Shown piece after piece: positions 16,957-28,206 of a DNA stretch of 64,000 bases. The notes under the pieces are model-generated. The model saw only the letters and a program-made list of their open reading frames with translations, was not told where the DNA came from and did no database searches. Source of the stretch: Neisseria mucosa (GTDB lineage Bacteria; Pseudomonadota; Gammaproteobacteria; Burkholderiales; Neisseriaceae); assembly GCF_013267835.1 (NCBI RefSeq), contig NZ_CP053939.1:620001-684000 (forward strand). The letters are read 5' to 3'. Position 1 is the first letter of the stretch. Each line of letters opens with the position of its first letter. A program made the position numbers and the translations under genes.

Positions 16957-18009
16957 TTAATAGTCGACTTTGATTTTAGGCGTTTCCTGCGCGGCTTTGT
17001 ATTCTTCTTCCAATTCAAAGCGCAGTGGATACAAATTCAATTTTTCCATCAGCAGGCGGTCGCCGTCTTCGTCCGGATTGCCCGTAGTCAGCAGCTTGTC
17101 GCCGTAGAAAATCGAGTTTGCGCCAGCCATGAAACACATGGCCTGCATGGATTCCGGCATATTGCTGCGGCCTGCGGAGAGGCGGACGTAGCTGTGCGGC
17201 ATGGTAATGCGCGCGACGGCGATGGTACGGACAAATTCCGTCCAGTCCAAATCTTCGGCATCGGCCAGCGGCGTGCCTTCCACTTTGACCAACTGGTTGA
17301 TCGGCACGCTTTCGGGTTGCGGGTCGAGGTTGGCAAGGCTGGCAATTAGGCCTGCGCGTTCGGCGCGGGTTTCGTTCATGCCGACGATGCCGCCGCAGCA
17401 GACTTTCAAACCGGCATTGCGGACTTTGCCCAAAGTATCCATGCGGTCTTCGTGTTTGCGGGTGTGGATGATGTCGTTGTAGCGTTCGGGGTCGGTATCG
17501 AGGTTGTGGTTGTAGTAGTCCAGGCCGGCTTTTTTGAAGTCTTCCGCCATGCCGTCTTCGAGCATGCCGAAGGTGCCGCACACTTCCATGCCCAAGCTTT
17601 TTACCGCGCTGATGATTTCGGAAACGACAGCCACGTCTTTGGGTTTGGGGCCGCGCCATGCCGCGCCCATGCAGAAACGGCTGGCGCCGCGCGACTGGGC
17701 AATTTTGGCTTTTTCGACGATTTCATCTACATCCATCATCTGCTCTTTGCCCAGATTAGTGTTGTGGTGTGCCGATTGCGGGCAGTAGGCGCAGTCTTCG
17801 GGACAGCCGCCGGTTTTGATGGAGAGCAGGGTGGAGAGTTGGATTTCGCGCGGATTGAAGTTTTGGCGGTGGATTTCGGCGGCTTGGAAAACGAGGTCGA
17901 GAAAAGGCAGTCCAAACAAAGCCTCGACATCGCATTTTTTCCAATAACGCGCAGTCGGATGCGGCTTGCGCTCGGTTTGACGGCGCAAGGCTACGGGAGA
18001 TACGGTCAT
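16957..18009 (-). CDS. bioB: Biotin synthase
   Basis: 350 residues, radical SAM. The CxxxCxxC motif is C69, C73, C76 ([13 protein letters not shown]), followed by FCMGAAWR and YNHNLDT segments that bind the [2Fe-2S] cluster and dethiobiotin. BioB inserts sulfur into dethiobiotin and depends on the isc system. The frame extends upstream to 18126, but the ATG at 18009 gives the family length. Confidence 0.95.
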   Translation of the reverse strand: MTVSPVALRRQTERKPHPTARYWKKCDVEALFGLPFLDLVFQAAEIHRQNFNPREIQLSTLLSIKTGGCPEDCAYCPQSAHHNTNLGKEQMMDVDEIVEKAKIAQSRGASRFCMGAAWRGPKPKDVAVVSEIISAVKSLGMEVCGTFGMLEDGMAEDFKKAGLDYYNHNLDTDPERYNDIIHTRKHEDRMDTLGKVRNAGLKVCCGGIVGMNETRAERAGLIASLANLDPQPESVPINQLVKVEGTPLADAEDLDWTEFVRTIAVARITMPHSYVRLSAGRSNMPESMQAMCFMAGANSIFYGDKLLTTGNPDEDGDRLLMEKLNLYPLRFELEEEYKAAQETPKIKVDY

Positions 18010-18102
18010 AGTGTGTTCTTTCGTGTTTACAGCGGCGCAGTGTCGCTGACGGCTTGACTGCCGGCGCAATGACGGCAGCAGCAGGTTTGAAATCAATATA
18101 AA

Positions 18103-18180
18103 AGGCCGTCTGAAACGGCGCAGCAAGTGTAACGCTTTTGATAATGTAGAGCAAATGTTTCAGACGGCCTGAAATATGGT
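18103..18180. repeat. Inverted DUS pair in the bioB/miaA divergent gap
   Basis: AGGCCGTCTGAA at 18103 and TTCAGACGGCCT ending at 18180 are separated by 54 bases. Both neighbouring genes start away from it, so it does not terminate an annotated gene. Confidence 0.7.
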
Positions 18181-18192
18181 CTGCCCGGGTTT

Positions 18193-18200
18193 GCTATAAT
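18193..18200 (+). promoter_or_regulatory. miaA promoter, extended -10
   Basis: TGCTATAAT, with the TATAAT at 18195-18200, lies 26 bases before the miaA ATG. Confidence 0.55.
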
Positions 18201-18226
18201 CGCATTTTTAATTTTTCCGTTTTCTT

Positions 18227-19168
18227 ATGAACGCGCCCAAAGCTTTCGCCGTACTCGGCCCGACTGCCGGCGGTAAAACCGCACTGGCCTTAAATATTGC
18301 CCGATCGTTGCCGGTGGAAATCATCAGTTTGGACTCCGCGCTGGTGTATCGCGGCATGGACATCGGTACGGCCAAGCCGACTGCCGAAGAGCTTGCCGCC
18401 GTACCGCATCATTTGATTGATATTATCTCGCCGCTGGAAAGTTACAGTGCGGCGGATTTTGTCGGCGACTGCGTGCGCTTGGTGAACGAAATACATGCGC
18501 GCGGACGCTATCCGCTGATTGTCGGCGGCACGATGATGTATTTCCACGCGCTGACGGAAGGCTTGAACGATTTACCCGGCGCGGATGCGGCGGTGCGCGC
18601 ACAGCTTCAGGCGGAAAAGAACGAACACGGTCTGGCAGGCCTGTATCGCCGTTTACAGGAAGTTGACCCGATTACGGCAGGCCGTCTGAAAGCCAATGAC
18701 AGCCAGCGTATTGAACGCGCTTTGGAAGTCTATCTTCTGACCGGAAAGCCTTTGAGCAAACATTTTACAGAGCAGAAGCAGGCCGCGCCTTTATTGGATT
18801 TATGTACGGTTGCCCTGATTCCCGAAGACCGTCATTTGTTACACCGCCAAATCGAAAAACGCTTTTTAAATATGCTGGAACACGGTTTCCTCGATGAAAT
18901 GCACACCTTGCGCCGCGATTATCCGCAACTGCATGCGGATATGCCGTCTATGCGCTGCGTGGGCTACCGTCAGGCTTGGGATTATCTCGTAGGCGAAACC
19001 GATTATGAAAGCTTTGTCGAAAAAGGCATTGTTGCCACGCGCCAGCTTGCCAAACGCCAGTTGACCTGGTTGCGGAAAATTCCTTTGGCGCACACGTTAG
19101 ATCCTTACGCAGACAGCGATTATGTTCAGACGGCCTTAGCCTTGGCGCGACGGCATTTTCAGGAATAA
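18227..19168 (+). CDS. miaA: tRNA dimethylallyltransferase
   Basis: 313 residues. The P-loop GPTAGGKTAL lies at residues 10-19, followed by the SLDSALVYRGMDIGTAKP signature and GGTMMYFHAL. MiaA adds the isopentenyl group to A37 of tRNAs reading UNN codons, using DMAPP from the pathway that includes IspE. The tadA start is only three bases after the stop, so two tRNA-modification genes form an operon. Confidence 0.95.
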   Translation: MNAPKAFAVLGPTAGGKTALALNIARSLPVEIISLDSALVYRGMDIGTAKPTAEELAAVPHHLIDIISPLESYSAADFVGDCVRLVNEIHARGRYPLIVGGTMMYFHALTEGLNDLPGADAAVRAQLQAEKNEHGLAGLYRRLQEVDPITAGRLKANDSQRIERALEVYLLTGKPLSKHFTEQKQAAPLLDLCTVALIPEDRHLLHRQIEKRFLNMLEHGFLDEMHTLRRDYPQLHADMPSMRCVGYRQAWDYLVGETDYESFVEKGIVATRQLAKRQLTWLRKIPLAHTLDPYADSDYVQTALALARRHFQE

Positions 19169-19171
19169 TCC

Positions 19172-19894
19172 ATGCTGACCACGCCACCACTTTCGCCTAA
19201 AACATTGACCGCGCTAAAAGAATTGGGTATTTGTACACTGGAAGATTTACAAAAAATCGGCGCAGTCCGCGCATTTCTATTGCTGAAAGCATCGAGTTTG
19301 ACCGTAACCAAAAGCACCTTGTGGCAACTGGATGCGTTGGTTTCAGGTGTGGATGTCCGGCATATTTCCGAGGAGGGAAAGACGGAGCTGGGCGAGGCTT
19401 TGAAAAACCATCCGCCTGTTGCCGTTTTCCCTTTGCAAAACGATATGGAAGCCTTTATGCGGCTGGCGATAGAACAGGCCAGACAATCAGCGGCATTGGG
19501 CGAAGTGCCCGTTGGCGCGGTCATCGTATATCAAGGCAAGGCAATCGCAGCGGCACACAATACCTGCATTGGCGACCACAATGTCAGCCACCATGCCGAA
19601 ATCAACGCGCTTGCCGCCGCAGGCAAAGCCTTACAAAACTACCGCTTGGAAGATTGCGACGTATACATCACCTTAGAACCTTGCGCCATGTGCGCCTCTG
19701 CCTTGATACAGGCACGGGTCGGGCGCGTGATTTATGGTGCGGCCGAACCCAAAACCGGCGCGGCAGGCAGCGTGGTCGATTTGTTTGCCGACAAACGTCT
19801 GAACAAGCATACCGCAATTTTAGGCGGCATATTGGTAGAAGAATGCCAAAGCGTATTGCAGGATTTCTTTGCGGCCAAACGGAAGGCCGTCTGA
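19172..19894 (+). CDS. tadA: tRNA-specific adenosine deaminase TadA with N-terminal TfoX_C domain
   Basis: 240 residues, about 80 longer than E. coli TadA. Residues 1-80 (PLSPKTLTALKELGICTLED, then KIGAVRAFLLLK) look like a TfoX C-terminal domain, with helix-hairpin-helix character. Residues from about 90 are the deaminase: zinc ligands H141 with E143 (HAE) and PCAMC at 170-174. TadA makes inosine 34 in tRNA-Arg(ACG). It is translationally close to miaA. The stop codon TGA is part of a DUS. The fusion is, from memory, general in Neisseria; what the extra domain does is unknown. Confidence 0.93.
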   Translation: MLTTPPLSPKTLTALKELGICTLEDLQKIGAVRAFLLLKASSLTVTKSTLWQLDALVSGVDVRHISEEGKTELGEALKNHPPVAVFPLQNDMEAFMRLAIEQARQSAALGEVPVGAVIVYQGKAIAAAHNTCIGDHNVSHHAEINALAAAGKALQNYRLEDCDVYITLEPCAMCASALIQARVGRVIYGAAEPKTGAAGSVVDLFADKRLNKHTAILGGILVEECQSVLQDFFAAKRKAV

Positions 19895-19908
19895 ATTTCA
19901 GACGGCCT
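19884..19908 (+). terminator. DUS-pair hairpin overlapping the tadA stop
   Basis: AGGCCGTCTGAA and TTCAGACGGCCT are separated by one base; the first arm encodes the last residues and stop of tadA. No T-run follows, so it may be a weak terminator. Confidence 0.7.
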
Positions 19909-19947
19909 GTCAGCAAAAATACTTTATTTTAAATTTTCGGATTTCCC

Positions 19948-20763
19948 ATGTCAGTCAATCATTACGAAAACTTCCCAGTCGGCTCCATTGTGTTGCCACG
20001 CCGTTTGCGTAAGCCGGTTCACGCCGTTTACGCTTTTGCGCGGACGGCGGACGATATTGCCGACGAAGGCAACGCCGAAGCAGCCGAGCGCCTGCACCAA
20101 CTGGACGAACTGAAATCAGAGTTAGACCGCATTGCAAAAGGTGGGAAACCGCAAACGGCTTTGATGCAACGTTTATATAACGAAGCGATTGTGCCGTTTC
20201 AATTGCCGTTGCAGCCGTTTTATGATTTGCTGGCGGCGTTCAGTCAGGATGTGGTCAAAACCCGTTATGAAAACTTTGGCGAATTGATTGCCTATTGCCG
20301 TTTGTCCGCCAATCCGGTGGGACGTATTATGCTGCATTTGTACGGGCAAACCGATGAAGTGAGCATGGCGCAAAGCGACGGCATTTGCACTGCCTTGCAG
20401 CTGATTAATTTCTGGCAGGACGTGGCGGTAGATTGGCAAAAAGGACGCGTGTACATCCCTCATGAAGATTTGCAGAAGTTCAAAGTCAGTGAAGAGCAGA
20501 TTGCGGCCGGCAAAGCCGACTTTGCTTTCCAACGATTGATGGCGCACGAGTGCCAACGTGCTTTTCAAATGCTGAAGGCCGGCTCGCCGTTGGGCAAAAC
20601 CCTCAAAGGACGAATCGGTTTTGAGTTGCGCATGATTATTGTCGGCGGCCAGTTGATTTTGCAGAAGCTGGACGGTTGCAAATATGATGTGTTTAACCAG
20701 CGGCCGTTGTTGGATAAGAAAGACTGGATGATTATCATCAAACGGGCTTTGCTGAAGAAATAA
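19948..20763 (+). CDS. hpnC: Squalene synthase HpnC-like
   Basis: 271 residues of the squalene/phytoene synthase family. The first Asp-rich motif is FARTADDIADEG and the second is LINFWQDVAVDW. In hopanoid-type pathways HpnC works with HpnD and HpnE to make squalene from farnesyl diphosphate; partners are not in this window. The NHYENFPVGS start is typical of HpnC. It may be co-transcribed with miaA-tadA, though a DUS hairpin intervenes. Confidence 0.82.
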   Translation: MSVNHYENFPVGSIVLPRRLRKPVHAVYAFARTADDIADEGNAEAAERLHQLDELKSELDRIAKGGKPQTALMQRLYNEAIVPFQLPLQPFYDLLAAFSQDVVKTRYENFGELIAYCRLSANPVGRIMLHLYGQTDEVSMAQSDGICTALQLINFWQDVAVDWQKGRVYIPHEDLQKFKVSEEQIAAGKADFAFQRLMAHECQRAFQMLKAGSPLGKTLKGRIGFELRMIIVGGQLILQKLDGCKYDVFNQRPLLDKKDWMIIIKRALLKK

Positions 20764-20765
20764 AA

Positions 20766-20801
20766 AAAAGGCCGTCTGAACTTAATGTTTCAGACGGCCT
20801 T
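20766..20801. terminator. DUS-pair terminator, hpnC/htpX
   Basis: AAAAGGCCGTCTGAA and TTCAGACGGCCTT with a seven-base loop, between convergent genes. Confidence 0.85.
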
Positions 20802-20812
20802 GATGTTTTCGA

Positions 20813-21652
20813 TTAGCGGTTTTTCAAACGGCTGATACGGTTGTCCAATGAAGGATGGGTGCTGAACCAAGAGTCTTTGGCATCGCTGGCAATGCCCATT
20901 GCCGTCATGGTTTGCGGCAAATCGCTGGGGTTGCCTTTCAAGCGTTGCAGGGCGGCAATCATTTTCGGCGCGCCCACCAGTTTTGCAGCACCCGCATCGG
21001 CACGGTATTCGCGTTGGCGGCTGAACCACATCACAATAATGCTGGCAAGGAAGCCGAATACAACCTGCAAGACCATGCTGACCATGAAATATGTGCTTTG
21101 AGAAGTGCTGCCGTCATTGTTTCGCGCCACCATGCTGGAAATGATACGCGCCAAGAAGACGACAAAAGTATTCACAATACCTTGAATCAGCGTCAGCGTT
21201 ACCATATCGCCGTTGCCGACGTGTGCCATTTCATGCGCCAAAACGGCTTCGACTTCATCGCGGGTCATGTGGTCGAGCAGGCCGGTGCTGACGGCGACGA
21301 GCGAGCTGTTTTTGGTCGCGCCGGTTGCAAAGGCGTTAGGCTCGGACGAGTTGTAAATGGCGACTTCCGGCGTTTTCAGATTCCATTGGCGGGCTTGCGC
21401 TTCAACAGTTGCCAACAGCCAAGCTTCTTCTTCGCTTTGGGGCTGGTCGATGACGACGGCGCCGACCGAATGTTTGGCAATGGTTTTCGACATCAGCAGG
21501 GAGACAATCGAGCCGCTGAAGCCGACGACTGCGGAATAAGCCAACAGACTGCCGACTTGGTTGGTACTGTTGATGCCCAAGATGGCCAAAACAACACGGA
21601 TGACAACCAAAACGGCGATATTGGTTGCGATAAATAAGAAAATGCGTTTCAC
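20813..21652 (-). CDS. htpX: Membrane zinc protease HtpX
   Basis: 279 residues, M48B family. The zinc motif is HEMAH (in [15 protein letters not shown]) with the third ligand in REYRADAGA. Two N-terminal and two central membrane helices are visible. HtpX degrades misfolded inner-membrane proteins together with FtsH. Translation starts at GTG (21650-21652), preceded by AAGGA seven bases upstream. Confidence 0.94.
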   Translation of the reverse strand: MKRIFLFIATNIAVLVVIRVVLAILGINSTNQVGSLLAYSAVVGFSGSIVSLLMSKTIAKHSVGAVVIDQPQSEEEAWLLATVEAQARQWNLKTPEVAIYNSSEPNAFATGATKNSSLVAVSTGLLDHMTRDEVEAVLAHEMAHVGNGDMVTLTLIQGIVNTFVVFLARIISSMVARNNDGSTSQSTYFMVSMVLQVVFGFLASIIVMWFSRQREYRADAGAAKLVGAPKMIAALQRLKGNPSDLPQTMTAMGIASDAKDSWFSTHPSLDNRISRLKNR

Positions 21653-21773
21653 CGATTATTCCTTTTTAGTGCGGTTTGTGAGGTGATTTTTATATGGGCG
21701 CATTGTCTCAAAAACTCTATAGAGATGAAACAGCATGATAGGCAAAGGTATGCAAATTCAAAGCAATTGAAGC

Positions 21774-21831
21774 AAAGGCCGTCTGAAAAGGTAGTCTCAA
21801 CCAGTGAGAATCGCTTTTCAGACGGCCTTTT
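21774..21831 (-). terminator. DUS-pair terminator of hemF
   Basis: AAAGGCCGTCTGAAAAG and CTTTTCAGACGGCCTTT with a 24-base loop; it lies just after the hemF stop and before htpX transcription begins. Confidence 0.8.
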
Positions 21832-21841
21832 ATAGGTAAAA

Positions 21842-23412
<1,571 letters not shown>

Positions 23413-23455
23413 GGTGAATTCCTCCGGCCGCATGATTTTTGTTTTCAGACGGCCT

Positions 23456-24979
23456 CTATAATAATCCTTCTATGGGCAGAATGGACAGGATTTTTGAAGT
23501 CATCCGTTTCCAGAACTTGGCTTCGGGCTCGTGTGCGTAAGTTCGTTTTTCGCTCGGGTCATACCAGTATAGTTTATTGTAATTGCCAAGCGTTACCTGA
23601 TAGGCGTAGCTTGGGGTGGTCGTTACGAGGGTGCGCTGCATTTGGCCTGCGATTTCGGGGCTTTCGATGACGACACCCATTTCGGTATTGAGGCGTGCGG
23701 AGCGTGGGTCGAGGTTGAATGAGCCGATGAAAATGCGTTTCTCGTCCACGATGAATGTTTTGGCGTGCAAGCTGGTGGCGGAGCTACCGGTCAAGCCGCG
23801 GTCTTTGGAGGTCGGAACGGCGTGGTTGGGCTGGAGCTCGTAAAGTTTGACCCCGGCTTTAAGCAAGGGCTTGCGGTATTTGACGTAGCCGGAATGGACG
23901 GCGGCAACGTCGGTCGCCTGGAGGGAATTGGTCAGGACGGTAACGTCCACGCCGTTGTGTATCAGCTTTTCTATGGCTTTGACACCTGATTTTGTGGGTA
24001 CAAAATAGGGCGAGACAAGGTAAACGCTTTTTTCGGGTTGCTTGAGGGCGTCTTGTAGGCGTTCGGAAATAGGCGGTTTATGCCGGTCGCGGTCTAAGCC
24101 TTTGGCCGGATCGTCGCTGATTAAACGTGTGCTGACGCTTTGCCACTCTATAAGGTTGCTCTGCATTTTTTGATAGAGGCTGGAGTGTTCGATGCTTTGG
24201 CGATAGCGGATGAGCGTTTGATTTTTATCTTGGTCGGTGTAATTAAGTTCGGCCAGTCCTTTTTGCAGGTTTCCCCGTTTGATGACGCTGGTCGCATTAT
24301 AGGCGGAATGGCTTGCCCAATAGCGGTCGAAGTCTTGGGAAACTTCGGTTACTACGCGGCCTGTGGCGAGGATATCGAGGTCGGCAAAGATGGTATCGTC
24401 GTTAACCTTAAAATATTCGTCGCCGATATTGCGGCCGCCTAAAATGGTGGCACGGTTGTCGGCGGTAAACGATTTATTGTGCATTCGGCGGTTAAGTCGC
24501 GGAAAGTCGGCAATATAGCCGAGTGCACGCCATTTTCTGAAAATAAAGGGATTAAACAGACGGACTTCGATATTGGGATGATTGTCAAGTGCCAGCAGGA
24601 GATCATCCATGCCGTTGGTGTTGTTGTCGTCCAAAAGCAAACGCACACGGACGCCGCGTTCGGCCGCGCGATGAATCAGGTTGAACAAAAGCTTGCCGGA
24701 GATGTCGTTGTGCCAGATATAGTACTGTAAATCAAGGGTATGGTCGGCGGCTTCAATTAAGGCTGCTCGGGCGACAAAGGCTTCATGGGCATCGTTCAGC
24801 AGATAGATATGGGAAATATCGGCCTTGGAGGGGGCGGAAGGAATACCTAAGGTGCTGTCCAGCCGCGGCGTTGAAGGGATGTCAAGATAACTGCTTTGGG
24901 TGCGTTCGTCCAATGATGGCAAAAACGCGGCGCAACCGCCCAATAGCAGAGTATAAAGAAGAGGAAGATGAAATTTCAT
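23456..24979 (-). CDS. Phospholipase D family lipoprotein
   Basis: 507 residues. The N terminus MKFHLPLLYTLLLGGC is a lipoprotein signal. Two HKD motifs are present: HNKSFTADN in the first half and HAKTFIVDEKRIFIGSFN in the second, as in cardiolipin synthases and neisserial PLD. It could hydrolyse or transfer phosphatidyl groups at the outer membrane or periplasm. A TTG 15 bases upstream is possible as start, but the ATG at 24979 gives the better signal peptide. No strong ribosome site is visible. Confidence 0.88.
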   Translation of the reverse strand: MKFHLPLLYTLLLGGCAAFLPSLDERTQSSYLDIPSTPRLDSTLGIPSAPSKADISHIYLLNDAHEAFVARAALIEAADHTLDLQYYIWHNDISGKLLFNLIHRAAERGVRVRLLLDDNNTNGMDDLLLALDNHPNIEVRLFNPFIFRKWRALGYIADFPRLNRRMHNKSFTADNRATILGGRNIGDEYFKVNDDTIFADLDILATGRVVTEVSQDFDRYWASHSAYNATSVIKRGNLQKGLAELNYTDQDKNQTLIRYRQSIEHSSLYQKMQSNLIEWQSVSTRLISDDPAKGLDRDRHKPPISERLQDALKQPEKSVYLVSPYFVPTKSGVKAIEKLIHNGVDVTVLTNSLQATDVAAVHSGYVKYRKPLLKAGVKLYELQPNHAVPTSKDRGLTGSSATSLHAKTFIVDEKRIFIGSFNLDPRSARLNTEMGVVIESPEIAGQMQRTLVTTTPSYAYQVTLGNYNKLYWYDPSEKRTYAHEPEAKFWKRMTSKILSILPIEGLL

Positions 24980-24996
24980 GGGAAACCGGTACAAAC

Positions 24997-25029
24997 AATC
25001 CCTACCTAAATGACATTTAGGCAGGGATT
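24997..25029 (-). terminator. nlpD terminator
   Basis: AATCCCT plus CCTAAATG pair with ATTTAGG plus AGGGATT, with one internal mismatch, followed on the minus strand by a GTTTG tract. It is not DUS-derived. Confidence 0.75.
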
Positions 25030-25057
25030 GAAGTGAAATTAGGTTGCTTGAATCAGC

Positions 25058-25969
25058 TTAGAAGGCAACATAATTTGCCGGATTGACCGGTTTGCCGTTT
25101 TGACGGATTTCAAAGTGCAACTGGGTGCGAGATGCATCGGTATTACCCATGTGGGCAATGGTTTGGCCGCGTTTCACGGTTTGGTTTTCATTAACCAGCA
25201 GGCGTTGGTTGTGGCCGTATGCGCTCAAGAATGAGGAGTTGTGTTGGATGATGACCAAGTTGCCGTAACCGCGCAAGCCTGAGCCTGCGTAAACGACTTT
25301 ACCGTCTGCCGCTGCAACGACAGGCTGGCCTTGAGTACCTGCGATATCCACGCCTTTGTTGCTGCCGCCGAAGTTGGCGATAACGTTACCGGTAGTCGGA
25401 CGCTGCCATGTGATGCCGCTGACGTTGCGGCTGCTGCCGGTAGATACGGTTGGTGTATTGGCAGGCGTGCTTGGGACCGGAGCAGTGGTTGTAGTTGTTG
25501 GCGTCGAAGGTTTGCTTGCAGAAGCTGCAGGTGCAACGTAGCCTTCAGGTTTCACGCGCAGGGTTTGACCAATGCTGATGGTGTTGTCGGCCAGGTTATT
25601 CCATGCACGCAGATTGTCTTGGGTAATGTTGTAGCGTTTGGAGATGTTGTAAACGGTATCGCCACGAACAACAGTATGTGTCGCTGCATTGATATCGACA
25701 GGCGCATAAGAAGGCGTGTAAGTGCCGGTGCTGCCGCTGTTGTACGTTGGGGCAGGTGTACTTGCCGGCGGAGTGTATGGCGCATCTGCCGCAGGGCTGG
25801 TGTTGGTATTGTAAGGCGCGGCACCGTAAGGATTGTCAGCGGTAGAGCTTGTTGTTGAACCACCGCTTTGTGTGCCGACGACTACAGGAGCCGGTTGTTG
25901 GCTGGCACAGGCTGCAAGTAATAAAACCAAAGCTGCCGATCCGGCATAAGATACACTTTTTTTCAACAT
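25058..25969 (-). CDS. nlpD: Amidase activator lipoprotein NlpD
   Basis: 303 residues. Lipobox LLLAAC; Pro/Thr/Ser-rich linkers surround a LysM domain ([17 protein letters not shown], about residues 95-140); the C-terminal M23/LytM domain is degenerate, because the usual metal-binding His before GVDIAG is Asn (NKGVDIAG) and the HxH pair is QLHFE. This fits NlpD-type activators of AmiC, which bind amidases instead of cutting peptidoglycan. Start at 25969 gives the signal peptide; upstream in-frame codons would spoil it. surE lies 93 bases upstream, the common surE-nlpD order. Confidence 0.92.
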   Translation of the reverse strand: MLKKSVSYAGSAALVLLLAACASQQPAPVVVGTQSGGSTTSSTADNPYGAAPYNTNTSPAADAPYTPPASTPAPTYNSGSTGTYTPSYAPVDINAATHTVVRGDTVYNISKRYNITQDNLRAWNNLADNTISIGQTLRVKPEGYVAPAASASKPSTPTTTTTAPVPSTPANTPTVSTGSSRNVSGITWQRPTTGNVIANFGGSNKGVDIAGTQGQPVVAAADGKVVYAGSGLRGYGNLVIIQHNSSFLSAYGHNQRLLVNENQTVKRGQTIAHMGNTDASRTQLHFEIRQNGKPVNPANYVAF

Positions 25970-26062
25970 GTTAATGACTTTCGTATTCGGGTAATTGTTC
26001 TCGTCGGGGCATATCATAATAAAAATATGCTTGATTCTCAAGTGTTCGGCTGTTAGGGACTG

Positions 26063-26818
26063 TTAAGGCGCAGGGATTTCTGACCAAAAGGAAGCGGTTT
26101 GCTCCATTTGTCCGTAGGCAGTCAAATCGACTTGCAGGGGGGTAATCGTGATGAAGCCGGCCGCGCATTCGCCAAAGTCGGTACCTTCTTCGCTGTCGGA
26201 AACATCGCCGACCGGCCCAATCCAATAAATTTGTTCGCCACGTGGATTATACATGGGAACAATGCTTTGTTCATGATGGCGACGGCCGAGCCGTGTTATT
26301 TTTATGCCTTGGATATCTTCAGGTGCGACGGCAGGGATATTGATGTTCCATAAGATGGGTTTGGAAATAGGGCGTTTGAGAAAGTAGGAAAGCAGCATCC
26401 AAGCGGCTTTTTCTGCGGTTTCCCAATAACGGCCGCTGGAATCGGCAAGCGAAAAGGCAATAGCGGGAATGCCCATCAGATAGGCTTCCGTCGCGGCGGC
26501 AACCGTACCGGAATAAAGCGTATCGTCACCCATGTTTGCGCCGTTGTTAATGCCGGATAAGACTAAGTTGGGTTTGAAATCGGCAAGGGCATGCTGGCCG
26601 ACATGAATGCAGTCGGTGGGCGTGCCATTCACATAATAAAACCCGTTTTCCGCCTGTTTCAGTTGTAAAGGACGGTCTAAAGTCAGGGAATTGCTGACGC
26701 CGCTGCGATCGCGTTCAGGCGCAACCACCCTGACATTGGCAAATTCTGCACATACTCTTGCCAAAACTGCCAAACCGGGCGCAAGATAACCATCGTCGTT
26801 TGAGATTAATATGTTCAT
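26063..26818 (-). CDS. surE: 5'/3'-nucleotidase SurE
   Basis: 251 residues. The metal-binding SNDDG (D8, D9), SGVSNSLTL and [24 protein letters not shown] motifs are intact. SurE hydrolyses nucleoside monophosphates and helps stationary-phase survival. It is followed by nlpD on the same strand and is divergent from the small cupin gene. Confidence 0.95.
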   Translation of the reverse strand: MNILISNDDGYLAPGLAVLARVCAEFANVRVVAPERDRSGVSNSLTLDRPLQLKQAENGFYYVNGTPTDCIHVGQHALADFKPNLVLSGINNGANMGDDTLYSGTVAAATEAYLMGIPAIAFSLADSSGRYWETAEKAAWMLLSYFLKRPISKPILWNINIPAVAPEDIQGIKITRLGRRHHEQSIVPMYNPRGEQIYWIGPVGDVSDSEEGTDFGECAAGFITITPLQVDLTAYGQMEQTASFWSEIPAP

Positions 26819-26916
26819 GTGACAATATTGTGTCTATCGGTAAGATGGACGGTATTGTACTGGTTTGCTTGAGCGATTGTCCATGAATCGGCAACGTTTG
26901 GGCGGAAAGGATAATA

Positions 26917-27255
26917 ATGAAACATTATGAATTAGACCCCAAAGCTTTATTGGGCGGCGTGATTGCTTCAGACGGCAATCAGGAGATTGTTCAGCTTTCA
27001 CTGCAGAAAAATAATGAAATTCCGGCATATGAGACGGATGCGATTATTTTGCTTTTGGTTTTAAACGGCAAAGCCGAAATCAAAACGGTGGACGAAGTTT
27101 TGCAAACCGAAGGCTTGCAAGTTATCCGACTTGAGCCGATGGAGGCGCACAGCATTCGCGCGTTGTCCGATAACACCAATATTTTGGTTATCAAACAATT
27201 GATTCATGAAGCCGGTCTCAGCAAACGTTTGAGATTTGGAAGTTGCTGTCTGTAA
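26917..27255 (+). CDS. Small cupin-like protein
   Basis: 112 residues, cytoplasmic. The pattern VLNGKAEIKT...LQVIRLEPMEAHSIRALSDNT resembles a single cupin barrel with one of the usual histidines (EAHSI). No enzyme is indicated. A GGATAATA stretch precedes the start. It is followed at once by a DUS terminator. Confidence 0.72.
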   Translation: MKHYELDPKALLGGVIASDGNQEIVQLSLQKNNEIPAYETDAIILLLVLNGKAEIKTVDEVLQTEGLQVIRLEPMEAHSIRALSDNTNILVIKQLIHEAGLSKRLRFGSCCL

Positions 27256-27261
27256 TGTAAT

Positions 27262-27295
27262 AAAGGCCGTCTGAAAAATTTCAGACGGCCTTTTT
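27262..27295. terminator. DUS-pair terminator, cupin/rhodanese
   Basis: AAAGGCCGTCTGAAA and TTTCAGACGGCCTTTTT with a two-base loop, between convergent genes. Confidence 0.87.
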
Positions 27296-27309
27296 AAAAT
27301 CAGCTAGGT

Positions 27310-27678
27310 TTATTTCAAACCTTTTTTCACTAAGTCTTCATAACCGCCGTGGTTGGTTACATTGGTGTAGCCGGCTTTTTTCAGTTCGGTCAGTGCGGCT
27401 TCTGCTCGGCGACCGCTGCGGCAGTAGAGGTTGACCGGTGCGTTTTTATCCGGGCTGACGGATTTGATGCGTTCAACGATTTGGTCGTGCGGAATATTGA
27501 GCGCACCTTGCAAATGGCCTTCTTTGAATTCTTCGGCAGAGCGGACATCAATCCAAACGCCTTTTGCTTTTGCAGGTTGTGCCGCGCTTTTTTCAACTTT
27601 AGGCATAGAGGCAGCGGAAGCGGCCAAAGGAGTGGCGATAGCGGCGGCAAAAAGTACGGCGGTCAGCAGTTTCTTCAT
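27310..27678 (-). CDS. Periplasmic rhodanese-like protein
   Basis: 122 residues. A signal peptide (MKKLLTAVLFAAAIATPLAASA) is followed by one rhodanese domain: WIDVRSAEEF, then the active loop YCRSGRR with the catalytic Cys. It resembles PspE-type single-domain sulfurtransferases exported to the periplasm. AGGAG precedes the start. Confidence 0.88.
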   Translation of the reverse strand: MKKLLTAVLFAAAIATPLAASAASMPKVEKSAAQPAKAKGVWIDVRSAEEFKEGHLQGALNIPHDQIVERIKSVSPDKNAPVNLYCRSGRRAEAALTELKKAGYTNVTNHGGYEDLVKKGLK

Positions 27679-27738
27679 GATTCAATCTCCTGTTAGATAG
27701 AAAATAATATAATAACTATATTAGTTTAGCATTTCATC

Positions 27739-27774
27739 AGGCTGTCTGAAAGGGGAGTTGTCTTTCAGACGGCC
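27739..27774 (-). terminator. Imperfect DUS-pair terminator behind the AhpD-like gene
   Basis: AGGCTGTCTGAAA (one change from consensus) pairs with TTTCAGACGGCCT across 11 bases. Confidence 0.7.
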
Positions 27775-27790
27775 TGATTTTACAAGCTGA

Positions 27791-28126
27791 TTAGCGTTGG
27801 GTTTCTACTGCTTCTAAGGCGCGCAAAGCATATGTATAAGCAGCACCTGCGTTTAGAGAAATAGCGGTGGCCAATGCGCCGGCGATTTCGCTGTCGGTTG
27901 CACCTGCTTTGGCAGCGGCGGCTGCGTGCACGCTGATGCAGCTTTCGCAACGTGTGGTAATGGCAACGGCAATGGCGATCAGTTCGCGTGTTTTGGCATC
28001 CAGTGCTTCGGCAGCGGCTGCTTGTTCCAGCGCGCCGTAGGCTTGCAGCATTTTAGGATGGTTTTTACCCAGTTCGCCGAATGATTTTTTTACCAAGGCG
28101 GTATGTTCAGGCCAGTCTTTAAACAT
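27791..28126 (-). CDS. Carboxymuconolactone decarboxylase/AhpD-like protein
   Basis: 111 residues, all-helical. The redox motif is CESCISVH, in the position of the AhpD CxxC and proton-relay His. These proteins reduce peroxiredoxins or act as alkylhydroperoxidases. AAAGGACATATC precedes the ATG. It is transcribed divergently from the AraC-type regulator, which may control it. Confidence 0.85.
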   Translation of the reverse strand: MFKDWPEHTALVKKSFGELGKNHPKMLQAYGALEQAAAAEALDAKTRELIAIAVAITTRCESCISVHAAAAAKAGATDSEIAGALATAISLNAGAAYTYALRALEAVETQR

Positions 28127-28192
28127 GATATGTCCTTTCTTAATGTGAGTGGATAAGATAAAAAATCCTATCCGTTTGTGTTTGGTGTGTGT

Positions 28193-28206
28193 ATTATTGC
28201 AATAAT
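28193..28206. promoter_or_regulatory. Perfect palindrome in the AhpD-like/araC-type gap
   Basis: ATTATTGCAATAAT is a 14-base perfect palindrome 50 bases before the regulator; a second inverted repeat (GGATA...TATCC, 28151-28173) lies next to it. Both are operator candidates. Confidence 0.4.

Noticed and set aside
25058..25969. NlpD as an active M23 endopeptidase
   Set aside because: The metal-binding His residues are replaced ([13 protein letters not shown]), so an activator role is more likely.
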